NCBI GenBank assembly: GCA_024509875.1 | Contig: JAMPIV010012258.1 | Location: 496,001-560,000, forward strand | Reading direction: 5' to 3' | Source of the DNA: Oreohelix idahoensis | Taxonomy: Eukaryota > Mollusca > Gastropoda > Stylommatophora > Oreohelicidae | Length of the DNA: 64,000 nucleotides | Position numbers and translations under genes: made by a program | Notes under the pieces: model-generated | What the model was told of the DNA's origin: nothing | Seen by the model: the letters and a program-made list of their open reading frames with translations, nothing else | Database searches by the model: none | Shown here: one piece after another, positions 46,950 through 58,786 of the stretch | Position numbering within the stretch: position 1 is the stretch's first letter | How the letters are laid out: each line of letters begins with the position of its first letter

Positions 46950-48680
46950 CAAACATCCACATGCTCTTACAGTAGTGGTTTATCTGGCAGTTTGTTTGAC
47001 CACATGCAGATGCCAGCATACTCAACCTATTTGTAATCGTCTGAGAGTGCAGAAGGTCTATTCCTGTTTGTCTGTCCAGAGACACACCCCCACCCGGGAG
47101 AACGAAACGGGTTACGGAAGTGGGAAACTTTAGAAATAAGAAAACAAAGTGAATAAGAGAAAGTTTTAAGATACAATAACAATCATAAATACAAAAAGAA
47201 ACATCGACATTTATCCGTTATTCTTACGCTGTTGTTGCCATGGACGCTCAGCCAATTAAACGCTGGTATTTAATTATGTACTGCAGGTTTGTATTGTTGT
47301 GTAGATAATAACGATACGCCCCAGCGTTTGAAGATTCGCGCAGGGAGATATGCCATAGGCGGAACTTCAGAATGAGGTGTAGAACTGCCATAGTTAGGCT
47401 AGTGGTGAATTCCCGCAGTCAGCGTTGCCACTCTTAATTTTGAAACAAACCTAGATCTCGGCGACTTGGGCTATTTTTTGGCCAAGTTTGAGCGAAATCT
47501 AGGTGGCATTTTTCAACTAATGAAGGTAAATGACACTTAGACGGGATAAAAAAAAAAACAAAAAAAAAAAAAACACCCGAGATCTAGGTGAATCCACCTA
47601 AGAGTGGCAACGCTGCCCACAGTGACCTGGATTTGATGGTTCTTTAGTTGTGGATTGTGTGTGTATTAGAGTGGGGGGGTGGTGGTGAGGGGGGGGGGTG
47701 TGGGGGGGTGGGGGGGGGGGGGGGGGGGGCGCGGGGGGACGGGGGCGGGGGGCGGTTAAAGCATGTGCATGTGAAAGTAGATGAACGTACGTTCAGGGTA
47801 TGGTAAGTTGAATGCTGTCTTTGTGACAGGTCATGTTTAGGCGCGTGTTACTACCGGGCAGAGATTTATTTTTCCAGGTCTCTGTATTTTAATGCTTCTA
47901 TTCTGCTCTTTGTGTTGCATGTGACCTTGATTGTAAACACCCCTATATGTTTCTTTCTGCCTCTTGGCGGGCTTTATCGTAAAGCGGATTTTAACGTTCG
48001 TGAATACAGCCAGTTTTTGTTGATTTTCTTGTGCTAGATTTTTGTAGTCTGTCTGTCTTGTTACTGAATGTCGAAGTGTCTGCCGTAACAGGGCGCACAC
48101 AAAGTAGGGCTGGGATCTTTAACGATTAATTAGTAGATTAATAGCTCACATTTAACTGATAAAAACTAATTTTTATCGATTGTTACATTTTTAGCAATGT
48201 TTATGTTTTCTGTTTCAGTGCCAGAGCAATAGCTATGTTACACGTTTATGATACGGAATTTGGCAAATATGGCCAATAATAATATATTGTTTGGTATTAA
48301 CGTTTTATTATTTTTATTAAATTTTCAGGAAGATGTTGTCTTGTAACAAATAAAATAAACAAGTCTTTGGTGATTTTTAAAGGAATGTTATTTTTTAATT
48401 TTTTTATAATTTATCAGTGTTCGAAGTTGATCGATTAATCTTCAATTAAAGAAATTCGATTAATCGATTAAGATTTGCTTTAAAAGTCAATCCCAGCCAT
48501 AAAATAAAGTTTTAAGTAACGTCTGCTTTATTTTAGGTCCGGTTTGTCTATATCAGTGCTTCTCGCTCAATCAGGTCGCTATAAAGGAGTACGCGGCCTT
48601 TAAAAATTTCAGACGTACTGGCCTATAGCGACACCGTTACCGTGTCGGCGATCGAATACCTGACAGCGTCATGCTTCAGT
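46950..48680. other. No gene recognised; G-rich tract 47671-47757
   Basis: About 1.7 kb. The G-rich tract (many runs of 4 or more G) could form G-quadruplexes. A short inverted pair GATCTAGGTG / CTAGATCTCGGCG near 47450 and 47580 surrounds an A-run. Nothing coding recognised. Confidence 0.5.
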
Positions 48681-48885
48681 GTTCTTCTTCTTCAAGTTTC
48701 ATGCCTGGCATCGTAGAAGATCATGTCTCTCTACAACTTTATGTCTCCAGTACAATTTATCAATTCTGTTGTTGACTTCTTTTCATGCCATGTTGTCAAA
48801 CTGTTCAGTATCTGTTCTCTTTATCTTCCCATGTGTCTATTTACTTCAGTCTTTCCCGTTGTTACAATATATTGTCAAAGGATTG
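48681..48885 (-). mobile_element. LINE L5 3' fragment, minus strand
   Basis: Left edge TTCTTCTTCTTC then the complement of the L5 end at 56800-57046 (GATCATGTCTCTCTACAAC matching GTTGTGGAGAAACATGATCT). (GAA)n tail. It abuts R1 copy B. Confidence 0.72.
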
Positions 48886-50860
48886 TCTCCCCTGCTCTTC
48901 AGCGGTGGTCCAACAGTGGCCAGACTTAGAGTATCTTCTTTTCTTCTGCGTTCGTCCTGAAAAGGACGTTTGTTACGTTGAGTCGCCGTTTACAGCAAAG
49001 CAGCGATATTTGCGTTTGTCGGACCAACACATCCGGTTTCAGCATGGCATTTTTGTGACCGGGTTAGCCTTCCCTCCTCGATCCCTGCTCTCTGTGGAGT
49101 AGGGTCTTGGTTCGCTGACCCTGGCGCAAGAAGTCAAGCTATGGGTCGCTGACTGCATTTACCACTGTTGGTGCGTCTTCGGTCCCACTTAGAGTATAAA
49201 AATGAGGGTCTTCAAAGATATGAACCTTCGCTCAAGATTACACTTAGCAGAGATACATATAGAAGAATGATGCTTCTATTTCAGGGAGCCTCATAGGAAT
49301 TTTAAGAAGGCAAGCATAACAACTTAGATCATCTAAGCTGTCATGAACTTTTTATCTCCCGTCCTTTCTGCGATGAAAAAGAAATTTTCTCGATATTCTG
49401 AGGGCCCCCCCCCCCCCCCACCCAATGAAATGATTCAGTAAAATATTACTTTAAAGGGTCTGTATGGTTGTCTGTTTAAAATAACTGATTCATACGGGTG
49501 CAATTCACTCAATAATATTAAATCAGCTATTAATTTGTATTTACAGGTAACAAATTTAATAATCACTTATAGTTAACAACGTAACAATTACAGTTCTTTA
49601 TGAAAAAAATGAAGCACTGATGTTTTCATCACTGGTAATGACCTAACAGTGGCTATCGTTAAAAAAAAATTCTTGCTGGGCCTAATTGTAATACTTAACT
49701 AGCCAGGTGTTGACAATGATTTCTTGTTGCTGATGGGTTATGCCACTGTTGGTTCCCAATGGTGTTGTTGACTGTTCCGTCAATCGTCTATTTCTGTGGC
49801 AGTAGCGCGTCTCTGGCAGTAATGCTGGGGGTAACAACTCCAATTATCAAGGAAAGTGTCTTCAAGACCCGTCTGATGTAGGCATCTAACAACTTGAACC
49901 ACAGACTTGTACCACAAAATGAGAGAAAACAAATGTTTCTTCAAAGTTTAGAATCTTTTTACATGAAATTCAGGCACCTTCCGCTTCCATTCCGTTATTT
50001 CATCTTCTTCAGAAACTTTACCATCCCTGAGCATAAATGTTAAACCCAATGAGTCGGACGAAAGTGCATTTAGGACAGAGGAAAACGACAATAGCATTAT
50101 TTAAACATGTTTGAATATACACATAAACTTATTAAACTGTTAATATAATAAATATATCACCATGATGTCATTATCATACACTCCCTGCTCCACATGGAGC
50201 CTAGGGCTACCTCTGCTTTTGGGTTCCCTGCAGTGGGGGTTCATGATTTTATATGCTGAGGCATCCAGCCCCATATACCCTTGTATATCCACAAGCAAAT
50301 TACACATGTTAAATGCACAAATATAAAATGATAAAATGTACATATTACAACTTACCATGATTATCGGGAATGAATTTACAGACGTCATGCAGAGAAAGAA
50401 CTTCCGAATAGTGTCGTGCCACTTGTTTTAAGAGGCCGTCTTACAGGTGGTCGTGGTATTACTTTAATTACAATCCCAATGTTATTATGTATGTAGGTTC
50501 CTAGTACTTAAATCGAGTTTTCTTTCTGTCTAATATCAGAAAATCGTGCAATACTCGGTTCTGTCTTTATGTTGGAATCCTGTTCCTGTTCGTTATCCTG
50601 GCTGTCTGAAGTGCCTTCTTGACTAGATGGAAATGGAGTGAAGTAGTCTTAATTTTGCAGATTACAAGGTATAAGCGACATTTTCGCCCACACATCCATG
50701 TGGTTTCGTTGGAAAAAGCTCCAATCAGAAGTAGTTTATTTTAGCACTTTCATGTCAATCCAACGACGATTTAGTATCCGATATCATGTCACATAAGTAT
50801 TGGGTCGATCTCTTTTCCTCTCCGGCAGTATTTAGTTACATTTTTTTGTGTACTAAATTT
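48886..50860 (+). repeat. Dispersed repeat module R1, copy B
   Basis: Begins GCGGTGGTCCAACAGTGGCC and is split by SINE-C at 48935-49186. It continues with AAGATTACACTTAGCAGAGA, the CTCCATGGAG-like block at 50190 and minus-strand GTAAGT at 50355-50350. It faces copy C, so B and C form a long imperfect inverted repeat. Confidence 0.65.
48935..49186 (-). mobile_element. SINE-like element C, copy 2, 11-bp TSD
   Basis: TSD ACTTAGAGTAT at 48924-48934 and 49187-49197, inside R1 copy B. The body matches 18381-18665, with a CTTCTTTTCTTCTG tail complement. Confidence 0.85.
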
Positions 50861-50869
50861 CTGTGGTTG

Positions 50870-53070
50870 ACACATTTTCTTTTTTATACTATCAAGCAGA
50901 TTTTTTGTACTTCGACCGAGCGTTGGGTTTACCTAAGGCGTGCCGGGCGATAAATTACCCGTCTGTGGACAGATTACAGACACGCACTTATCAGTCGGAC
51001 ACACCTGAGCGGAAATGTTGTAATAGTCCGGGCAGATGTAAGAAGTTATTTGTAAACATTGCCGAGAGAGGATCGGATGTTTTCATTCCATATTTGGGAG
51101 ACATGACCTCTGCAGTAACGCGCAGAAATTTCCATGAGGAAATAATTTGAATTACCCCACAAAACACGCATGTTTGAAACGATTGGCAGACACTCGGAAT
51201 GAAGGCACAACACCCCTTCCGATTGGAGCCCTGCTTAACATCGTAACAAACAAATGCGGGGGAAGACAGGCAATATAACCTGACACTTCAGCCAGAGTAG
51301 AACACTGTGAAAATTCACTCGCGCCAAGAAGACAACCAGACCTTGCCAGAGTAAAGACTAAAATCAGCTTTCATTTATCAGACCGGACCTTGTTTGAGCA
51401 TTCTCAGGACTTAAAAGCCCAGGAAAAACTCTACCATTTTAACACGGAAAACCGGAATCTGAGGGAACTGAAACACAAGTCAAAGTGGGAACTTATTGTT
51501 AAAGTAACAACACCCCAGACCAAGTGTAAGAGGCCTCTACAAGTGCCTTTATTTCTCTGAGCCAGCAGTCTGTGAGCCTAAAGATTGGCGTAAGTTGTAC
51601 ATTTTGAATTCTATATTTTTTCATTATTAACATGTGAACTAATACGTATATATTGACATGTGAATATTAATATGTGAAAATTGCTAGTGGATGTCCAAGT
51701 CATTTGAGGCTGGCAACCTCAGCATATAGAATGATGATTTCATGAACCACCACTGCCAGGGCTGGTGACTGCTTTATTGCGAGTTTCTTATAAAGAACCA
51801 AAAGCAGAGGTAGTCCCAAGTTCCATATGGAGCAGGGAGGGAATGATGAAAGAAATGATGTACATACTTGTTATATTATTAACCTTTTCAACCAGTGTAA
51901 ATGTAAAACATATTCACTCTAAATGTAATGAAAGTTTCAACCTTTTCAACCAGTGTAAATGTAAAACATATTCACTCTAACTGTAATGAAAGTTTACAAC
52001 CTTTTCAACCGATGTAAATGTAAACATATTCAAACTATAGTGTTAACATTTTCATGTAAAGTTAAATATAAAACTATTCATTTTAAATGTAAAGATAGTT
52101 TTTCGCCCACTGGGATTAAGATTAATTCTCAGAGAGGGTAAAAATTCTGAAGATAGATGGGATGGTGGAATAGGAAGATGGGGACACATAAGTATGTGTC
52201 GGGAAACTCAATACTCAGAGGGTATTTGTTTCTCTTCTTTTGCCATACTAGTTGGTGGTACCAGTTGAGGGTACTATTTCTGGAACAAGTGAGGGTATAA
52301 GTGGCCTGAAGTCGACGCTAGACACCATCATCAGACGGGTCTTAGAGACGCGGGACCAGCTTTGCAGTTACTCCCTGATTCTACTTGGAACGTGCTGCAA
52401 CTCTTAATCTTGACCAGGAACGTGAGCAATCCAGTCACCTATCTGCGAAGAACCAAAACACCAGCGGGAGCAGAAACTTCATTGGCAGCTAAGAAGTCAA
52501 ATAAAAGCTGCCAAGTGTGGCAGCTAAGTATTAAAATAAAAACTGCCAAGTGAAACTTCCCCTTATATAATTTCCCATTAACATCATATGATGATGATCA
52601 ATTTTTGTTAAAGAATATTCAATTTTTAATAACTGTTAAAACCTAAGTGATTATTAAATTTGTTATTTATATCTATCCAAATTTAAAGTTGATTTAATCA
52701 TTTTGAATGTGTTGTATCCGTATGTCTCAGACAATTTCTTAAATACACTCAATCAGAGCTACTAAATAATAATAAGAGGAAATTCGCTGAATTAACTCAG
52801 CTGGGGGCTTGAACGAGCTAACGAATTATAAGATAACCCTATCCTTCACAAAAGTTGTCGGCAGATCCTAGAGTTAACGTGCTCAGCCAATGCAGCATTG
52901 TTCTCGCTTTTCTGAATATCTTGTGAACACTCCCTGGAGGTAGAAGCATCATTATCCTTCTACCTACAACTCTGCCAAGAGTAATCTTGTGCGAAGGTAG
53001 ACACCTTTGAAGACCCACATTAGTTACTCTTGAGTTTAGGCGACTGTTGGACCACTACTGCAGAGCTAAG
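50870..53070 (-). repeat. Dispersed repeat module R1, copy C (inverted)
   Basis: Reverse complement of A, B and D. It ends near GTTGGACCACTACTGCAGAG at 53046-53065. The plus strand carries GTAAGT at 51590-51595 after AAGATTGGC, as in D read backwards. Three near-repeats of about 58 bp (51883-52050, AACCTTTTCAACCAGTGTAA units) correspond to a more diverged T-rich area at 61850-62050 in D. Confidence 0.7.
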
Positions 53071-53074
53071 GGGA

Positions 53075-53410
53075 GGCAAAAAAATCAATGTGGCAAGTCC
53101 ACTCCTTCGTTATGCGTCGCCGATAACAAAGGAGAAAATAACCAGGAGAAAGGGGTAAGGGAGAGGTGTGACAAGATGTGATACGAAAACCTTGAACGAA
53201 GAAAGCGAAAACAACGAATACTGGAAGAATTAGCACGTACAGGTAATTGCAGAGTAATAATGCCGGAGAGGAGGGAAGATCATAAAAAAGAACGAACGTA
53301 TTTCGTGACAGTGCTTCCCTGAAATGATAGAAAACGTTCCCGGTATTGAGAGAAAGAACAGCCAAAATTAAACAGAAAGGAGAGTCCTAACCACAAAATA
53401 TATAGAGACA
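53075..53410. other. No gene recognised
   Basis: Between R1 copy C and the L4 remnant. One 99-codon minus-strand open stretch with no motif. Confidence 0.4.
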
Positions 53411-53414
53411 CATT

Positions 53415-54243
53415 ACCCAAGCAACACCTGGATCCATGCATACACAGATGGATCAGCAACTAATGCAACAGAAGATGGGGGTGAAGGAGTCTTTCTGAGC
53501 TTAAGCAATGGCACACACAAAAACAGATAGCAGTCGCAACCGGGAAATTTTCGTAACTTCAGAGCAGAGGCAGAGGCCTTAAAAACTGCAACAGAAATCC
53601 TAATGACAGAAGAAAACTCAAAGAGGCCAGTAGCTATCTTCTCACATGCGCTGTCAGTAATTACAACGCTGAAAAGTCAAGGTAATGCTCAACTGGATGA
53701 CCTAAGAGTAACACTTCACAGACTATGTCAGCAATAGAAAAGAGACGTGATACATTGGATCCTTTCTCTCTGCAACATCCCTGGAAATGAAGAGGCTGAC
53801 AGATTGGCAAAGGAAGGGGGAAAACTTCCTCAACTTGACACAGATATAATATAACTTATGAGGAGGCCAAGAGTTTTATCAAGTGCAGATACAGGCACAA
53901 GTGGGAAGAAGAGCATACAGGCCATCAAAAAAATGATCCATAATACAAGCTCAGCAGAAGTGAACAAGTGGTAATCTTCAGACTTAACAGATTGAGATAC
54001 CATCTATTCAACAAATTAAAGATAGGAACTACTGATGAGTGTGACTGTGGCACTGATAAAATGACTGCCGAACATCTGCTTCAAAGGTGCCCAACATATG
54101 AGGAACAGAGAAAACGCATATGGCCATCACCAGTACCATTCCTGGAGAAAATCTACGGAGATATCAACAGCCTCAGCCTGACCACTGCTTTCTTTGAACT
54201 TATTCACATTGACATCTGACGGTGAACGAAGAAGAAGAAGAAG
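53415..54243 (+). pseudogene. LINE L4: RNase H and C-terminal tail, broken
   Basis: The plus strand encodes HAYTDGSATNATEDGG (RNase H first Asp), NFRAEAEALKTA (Glu), IFSHALSV where FSDALSV is expected (catalytic Asp replaced by His), and IPGNEEADRLAKEGG (last Asp). The tail includes CDCGTDKMTAEHLLQRCPTY. Stops and frameshifts occur near 53735, 53850 and 53942. The 3' end is GAACGAAGAAGAAGAAG. An RNase H after RT is found in Jockey/I/R1-type LINEs; the RT part is absent here. Related 3' ends are at 40630 and 45755. Confidence 0.85.
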
Positions 54244-54244
54244 A

Positions 54245-54400
54245 ATTTCGTGACACATATTCCAGCTTTTTTTCTTCTCATACCATGCCCGAAGAAAGGG
54301 GATTGCTTCTTTCTAACATGAGGAATTAGCCTCCATTGTGCACTGGCCTCTTTCAGGACATCCTCATTACTATTTCTAGCTGTACATGCTATTTTTAACA
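54245..54400 (-). mobile_element. LINE L5 internal fragment, minus strand
   Basis: The minus strand encodes RNSNEDVLKEASAQWRLI and QSPFFGHGMRR, the RT C-terminal block of the L5 type. It is wedged between the L4 tail and a SINE-B piece. Confidence 0.65.
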
Positions 54401-54402
54401 TC

Positions 54403-54551
54403 CACGTGACTCTGCTCTTGAGTTATGGAAGGCAACAGCAGTAAAGACGGGAACTAGCCACCACACCTCTTGAAATAAAAACATTAAAGAAGCTTTACCT
54501 AGGATGGTGAAGTCCCTAACGCGGCAGTATCTGCCATGAGACTACCACTTG
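54403..54551 (+). mobile_element. SINE-B copy 3, head missing
   Basis: ACTCTGCTCTTGAGTTATGG, then TAGGATGGTGAAGTCCCTAA and CGGCAGTATCTGCCATGAGA match the SINE-B body and 3' end. The tRNA-like head is absent. Confidence 0.75.
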
Positions 54552-54552
54552 T

Positions 54553-54900
54553 ATTGTTATGAAACATTGTAGCATGGATCATGGTTTTTGACGTGTTATT
54601 GTAGCGTCAACCAATGTCATGGAGGTGGATTAGCTTATCATATCAAGGAGTCACTGCACTTATGTTTGCGTTGTTCAGGAGTATAGTTGGCAGCGTCTCA
54701 CGTGTCACGCGGTGACCTCTGTTGTGTCGCGGATTATAATATCGTATGCCTTGAAATTATGAGCATTAACTTCTCTTTTGTAATATAATATTATAAGAGT
54801 TTGTCTTGTCATGGGATATATTTTTCTGTCTTGCTTATGGAATATAATGTCTGTCTTCTGTCATTAAAAGTAAATAATGTAATTCCTCCAAAGTAGTAAT
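54553..54900. other. No gene recognised
   Basis: About 350 bp with no motif. It leads into the RT fragment of L5. Confidence 0.4.
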
Positions 54901-55117
54901 GTAATATCCTTCAGAAGAGTAACAACTTGAGATACGCCGATGATAGTCTTAAATAGCAAGAAAGTGAAAAAAGAACTGCTGGAAATGGTTAATACAAAAG
55001 TGACAGAAAGTGACATTAAAAGCCTTAGCCTTAATAGCTAAAAGACAGAGGTAATGGTCGTCTCAAAGAAAGTGACTTCTTTTAAATGCACTTTCAAAGT
55101 AAATGGAGCAGTTAATA

Positions 55118-56443
55118 CGAGGGGCGTTCAGAAAGTAATGCACCACATCGTTTTTCTCAGCTAATAATGAAGATAGAAGCATGAAATTTTGCACACTTCA
55201 AATATGGCATGTGGCAATTGTGTGCACCAAATTGCACCGCAACCGGCCAAATAATACGGCTGCCCTAAACCGTTGAAATGGAGCGTGTTAGCAACTTGCG
55301 TTAAGCAGCGAATTGTGATAGAATTTCTCGTTGCAGAGAAGGAAACTGTTGTGAACATTCACAAGCGTCTATGTGATGTGTATGGAAGTTTTGCAGTCGA
55401 CAGGAGTACAGTCAGTCGCTGGGTTCAGAGAATCAAAGAATCAAGAAGTGGAGATACGGAGCTGCTTGATCGGCCGCGCTGTGGACGTCCTGCCACAGCC
55501 ACCAACGCAGAAATGTTGAAAGGCGCTGAGGGCATTATTCTTACTGATAGGCGAATCACTACTCAACAATTGGCCTTACAGCTGTCAGTCAGCATTGGTA
55601 GCGCAAATGCAGTTATAAAAACTCTCGGATTTTCTAAGGTTTGCGCAAGATGGGTTCCTCGAAGTCTCACAAATGACCACTGATTGCAAAGGAAAGCAAT
55701 TTCTTCTGAATTGTTGGAGCTTTTCAAGGCTGATGGAGAGAACTTTTTGGCTAAGATCGTTACAGGTGACGAAACCTGGGCACATCATTTTGAACCTGAG
55801 ACAAAAAGACAGTCAATGGAGTGGCATCATACGCAATCACCACAAAGAAAAAATTCAAGACAATTCCTTCAGCTGGAAAGGTCATGATCACTGTTTTTTG
55901 GGACATTGAAGGTGTGATTCTTGTGGACGTTATGCCAAGAGGAGAGACAATCAGTTCGCACGCTTACATTAAGACATTGAAAAAAACTCAATCAACGTTT
56001 TCGCAGAGTTCGGCCGGACAAGAATCCAGAAGACCTGCTTCTCCTTCACGAAAATGCGCTCCCTCACACAAGTCTGGCAACAAGGGAAGCAATCACCAAA
56101 TTGGGTTGGACTATACTACCCCATCCACCCTATAGTCCCGATTTGGCACCCTCTGATTTTCATCTATTTGGTCCACTTAAAGATGCACTCCGTGGGACAA
56201 TGTTTGAAGATGATGAAGGAGTGATTCATGCAGCGAAGAAATGGCTACATGATCAAGACAAAATCTGGTACGGGCTAGGAATACATGCATTGGCATAAAG
56301 CCGTACAAGTTGATGAGGATTATGTTGAATAATACCGATGTTTACATGACATATCCATGTATATTGTGTATAAATTTCATGCTTTTTGAATAAACAGCTC
56401 CTGAGAAAAACGATGTGGTGCATTACTTTCTGAACGCCCCTCG
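55118..56443 (+). mobile_element. Mariner element with 43-bp inverted repeats
   Basis: Flanked by TA (55116-55117 and 56444-56445). The first 43 bases (CGAGGGGCGTTCAGAAAGTA onward) and the last 43 bases are exact reverse complements. 1326 bp long, a usual size for the family. Inserted in LINE L5. Confidence 0.95.
55279..56298 (+). pseudogene. Mariner transposase, inactivated
   Basis: Helix-turn-helix part: CVKQRIVIEFLVAEKETV, then VDRSTVSRWVQRIKES. Catalytic part: TGDETWAHHFEPETK (first Asp), LLLLHENA where HDNA is expected (second Asp replaced by Glu), and YSPDLAPSDFHLFGPL (third Asp). Frameshifts near the start (ATG at 55279 soon meets a stop), a TGA at 55681-55683, and shifts near 55850 and 56010. 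This copy cannot make an active enzyme. Confidence 0.92.
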
Positions 56444-57049
56444 TAGATGCACACATTTAAACACGTTAAAAACATCGGATGTAAGATACATCTCAGAAGG
56501 GAAGAGTAGAATATTTCAAGCAAAATCAGGATTCCATAAAATGAAAAGTATTAAATGCATTAACTCTTTGTCACAGGAAGTCAGGAAGAGACTTCTTCAG
56601 TGTTGTATAGAACCAATCCTGACATGCGGAAGTGAATCATTCACAATTATTAAACAAGTAGGAATAGTACTAGAGGTAACAGAGAAATAATTTCACAGTT
56701 AAAAATATACCATAAAGATAAAAAGAGTAATGAGGATGTCCTTAAAGTAAATATGATTTCCCAAAAGAGGCATATTTGCAAAAGAAGCTAACTAGTCACG
56801 TTATAAGTAAGCAGAACTCTCTTTGAGCATGTTATGACAGGATGAAAAATGGAATATATTGTGACAACAGGAAAGATCGACGGGGAAAAAATATACAGGA
56901 CGTCAAAGAGAGAAGATACTGGGCAGTTTGACAGCGTGGCATGAAAATAAGCCAACAACAGCATTGATAAACAAGACTGGATACAGGAAGTTGTGGAGAA
57001 ACATGATCTCCTAAGCCACCAGCAATGGTACTTGAAGAAGAAGAAGTAA

Positions 57050-57197
57050 TGTATGTCATAGTTATGGAATGTAGTAATAAATGTCTTTGTCATAGTTATG
57101 GAATGTAGTAATAAATGTCTTTGTCATAGTTATGGAATGTAGTAATAAATGTCTTTGGCATAGTTATGGAATGTAGTAATAAATGTCTTTGTCATAG
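57050..57197. repeat. 34-bp tandem repeat, about 4 units
   Basis: TCATAGTTATGGAATGTAGT then AATAAATGTCTTTG, starting right after the L5 (GAA)n tail. Confidence 0.95.
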
Positions 57198-57199
57198 AA

Positions 57200-57525
57200 T
57201 ATTGGACAGATGATAGGAAACTCTATACAGAGCGATACAACAGGAGGCAATCTGATCATCAGAAGAACTTCCCCCCGTCGATCAAGTGTTTCGGCCCCTT
57301 ACTTTCCTTTACACTGTAAGGGCGGTGGGCCCACCTGGGTCATGACTCCCAAGTGTCAGCCTCCTGTTGTCTTGTGTAGAGAATTGAACCCACTCCACCT
57401 TGGTTGCAGCTTTAAAATCCACAATTTTCCGCCAGCTGGAGGCAATTGTGAAAGTAACCCCTATTTTGAAAACAAATTACTGTCCCGAGTTCCATAGCCC
57501 ATTGCGGTTGTTCAACAGCCAGCAT
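57200..57525. other. Possible older LINE or repeat scrap, not identified
   Basis: GC-richer sequence with short open frames. It does not match any other part of the window that I could find. Confidence 0.35.
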
Positions 57526-57933
57526 GATGCCACTGGACAACCAATACTAAGCACGAAAGAAGGCCCAATACCTTCCACCTACTGTGTCAACGCCACATCC
57601 GTGGTATTTCGTGGAAGCACATAGTGACAAATGTCAAGGTGCTGTCATTCAAAGTATGTATACACTGCTCAGACAGCGGAGATTACGCTAGCCACGCCAT
57701 GTCCGCCGCGTGGAAGACAGTCGCATTCCCAAAGATATTTTCTACGGACAACTGGCAGATGGCAAAAGAGACATGAAGGCACTGGACATAAATCCAGCAC
57801 TTGGGAGGATGAAGCTGCCGACCGCACCAAAAGTGGCGATGCTCCCTACAGCGCCATCTCAGACTGTGCGTAAAGAAGCTGTCACAACAAGCAGAAAAAA
57901 ACATGACACGCCGGAAGGAACACCAGGCCAAAT
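57525..57933 (+). pseudogene. LINE L1 C-terminal fragment
   Basis: Plus-strand remnants of the L1 C-terminus: NTFHLLCQRHIRGISWK, VTNVKVLS, QSMYTLLRQRRLR in changing frames, and DSRIPKDIFYGQLADGKRDM. The last joins across a deletion of about 14 residues present in the intact copy. It is broken at 57933 by the next insertion and resumes at 58787. Confidence 0.85.
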
Positions 57934-58786
57934 AAAAAATATTTTAAAAAAATGTTTTAAACACACGCTTTTAATGCACTAAAAACCCAAAAATAATTTT
58001 TCAAGGAGTTTATAGCTTGCAGTTAAAAAATGTAAGCGCTTATCACATATTTTATCCATAAGTGTCTAATGAAGTATAAAACAGAAGTTAATTTCATGCA
58101 GAATCAGCGCCCCACGCTTTTTGTCAATTTGGTGTTACATTTTTTCACTGCAAGCTATAAACTCCGTGAAAAATTATTTTTGGGTTTTTAGTGCATTAAA
58201 AGCGTGTGTTTAAAATATTTTTTAAATATTTTTTATTTTCTTCTTTTTAGTGTTAGAAAAATTATGGCATACTAAAACATAAACAATATTTTTACTTATT
58301 GTTAATCTGGTCTAAAATTTCTTAAGCGATCCATTTCTTTTAGAGCGTCAATATTACATGGCTTTGTGCCTGTTAATTTGGTGCAATCAATTTCTTCAAT
58401 TTGAAGGCCATCTAGATATCGAACTCGACTTTCCCTTGATTCATAATTTTATAATTTGGATTGTTCCCCATTATTTAGCTAGACACCTGTTTAGCTTTAC
58501 GCATTAAAAAAAATAAAGCACACAACGTACTCTTGAATTTTTAATTAACTTGATTATGTCCCCTGATTTATTTACATTTCTTTACGAAAAACTTTAATTA
58601 CACATAATGCCATAATTACAATATTAAATTATTAATAATTGACTGATTATTGTATTGTCATCTGGAATACACAGCTATGCCAAGTTTCAGAGCTATTGCT
58701 CATCTGGAAGTGATTGAAAAATTAATTGCAAGATTTGAAAGTGACATACAAGTGAAGTTAAAGAAAAGCCTGTTAAAAAAAAAAAA
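57934..58786. mobile_element. Insertion of about 850 bp with a near-perfect palindrome
   Basis: Splits the L1 3' fragment. Arms at 57944-58035 and 58135-58229 are reverse complements with only three or four mismatches in about 90 bp, around a 99-bp spacer. The rest (58230-58786) is AT-rich. It holds a short frame with AMPSFRAIAHLEVIEKLIAR and ends in an A-run. No transposase recognised, so it looks non-autonomous. Confidence 0.7.

Larger units (their letters stand above)
54905..57048 (+). pseudogene. LINE L5 RT remnant with (GAA)n tail, split by mariner
   Basis: RYADD at about 54931-54944 is the RT active site, then KVNKES-like, KTEVMVVSKKVTSFKC and KVNGAV up to 55115. After the mariner the frame goes on with KSIKCINSLSQEVRKRLLQC and IEPILTCGSESFTI. 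The 3' part ends KLWRNMIS, SNGT-stop and GAAGAAGAAGAAG at 57035-57046. Several stops and indels. Same family fragments: 48681-48885 and 54245-54400. Confidence 0.8.
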
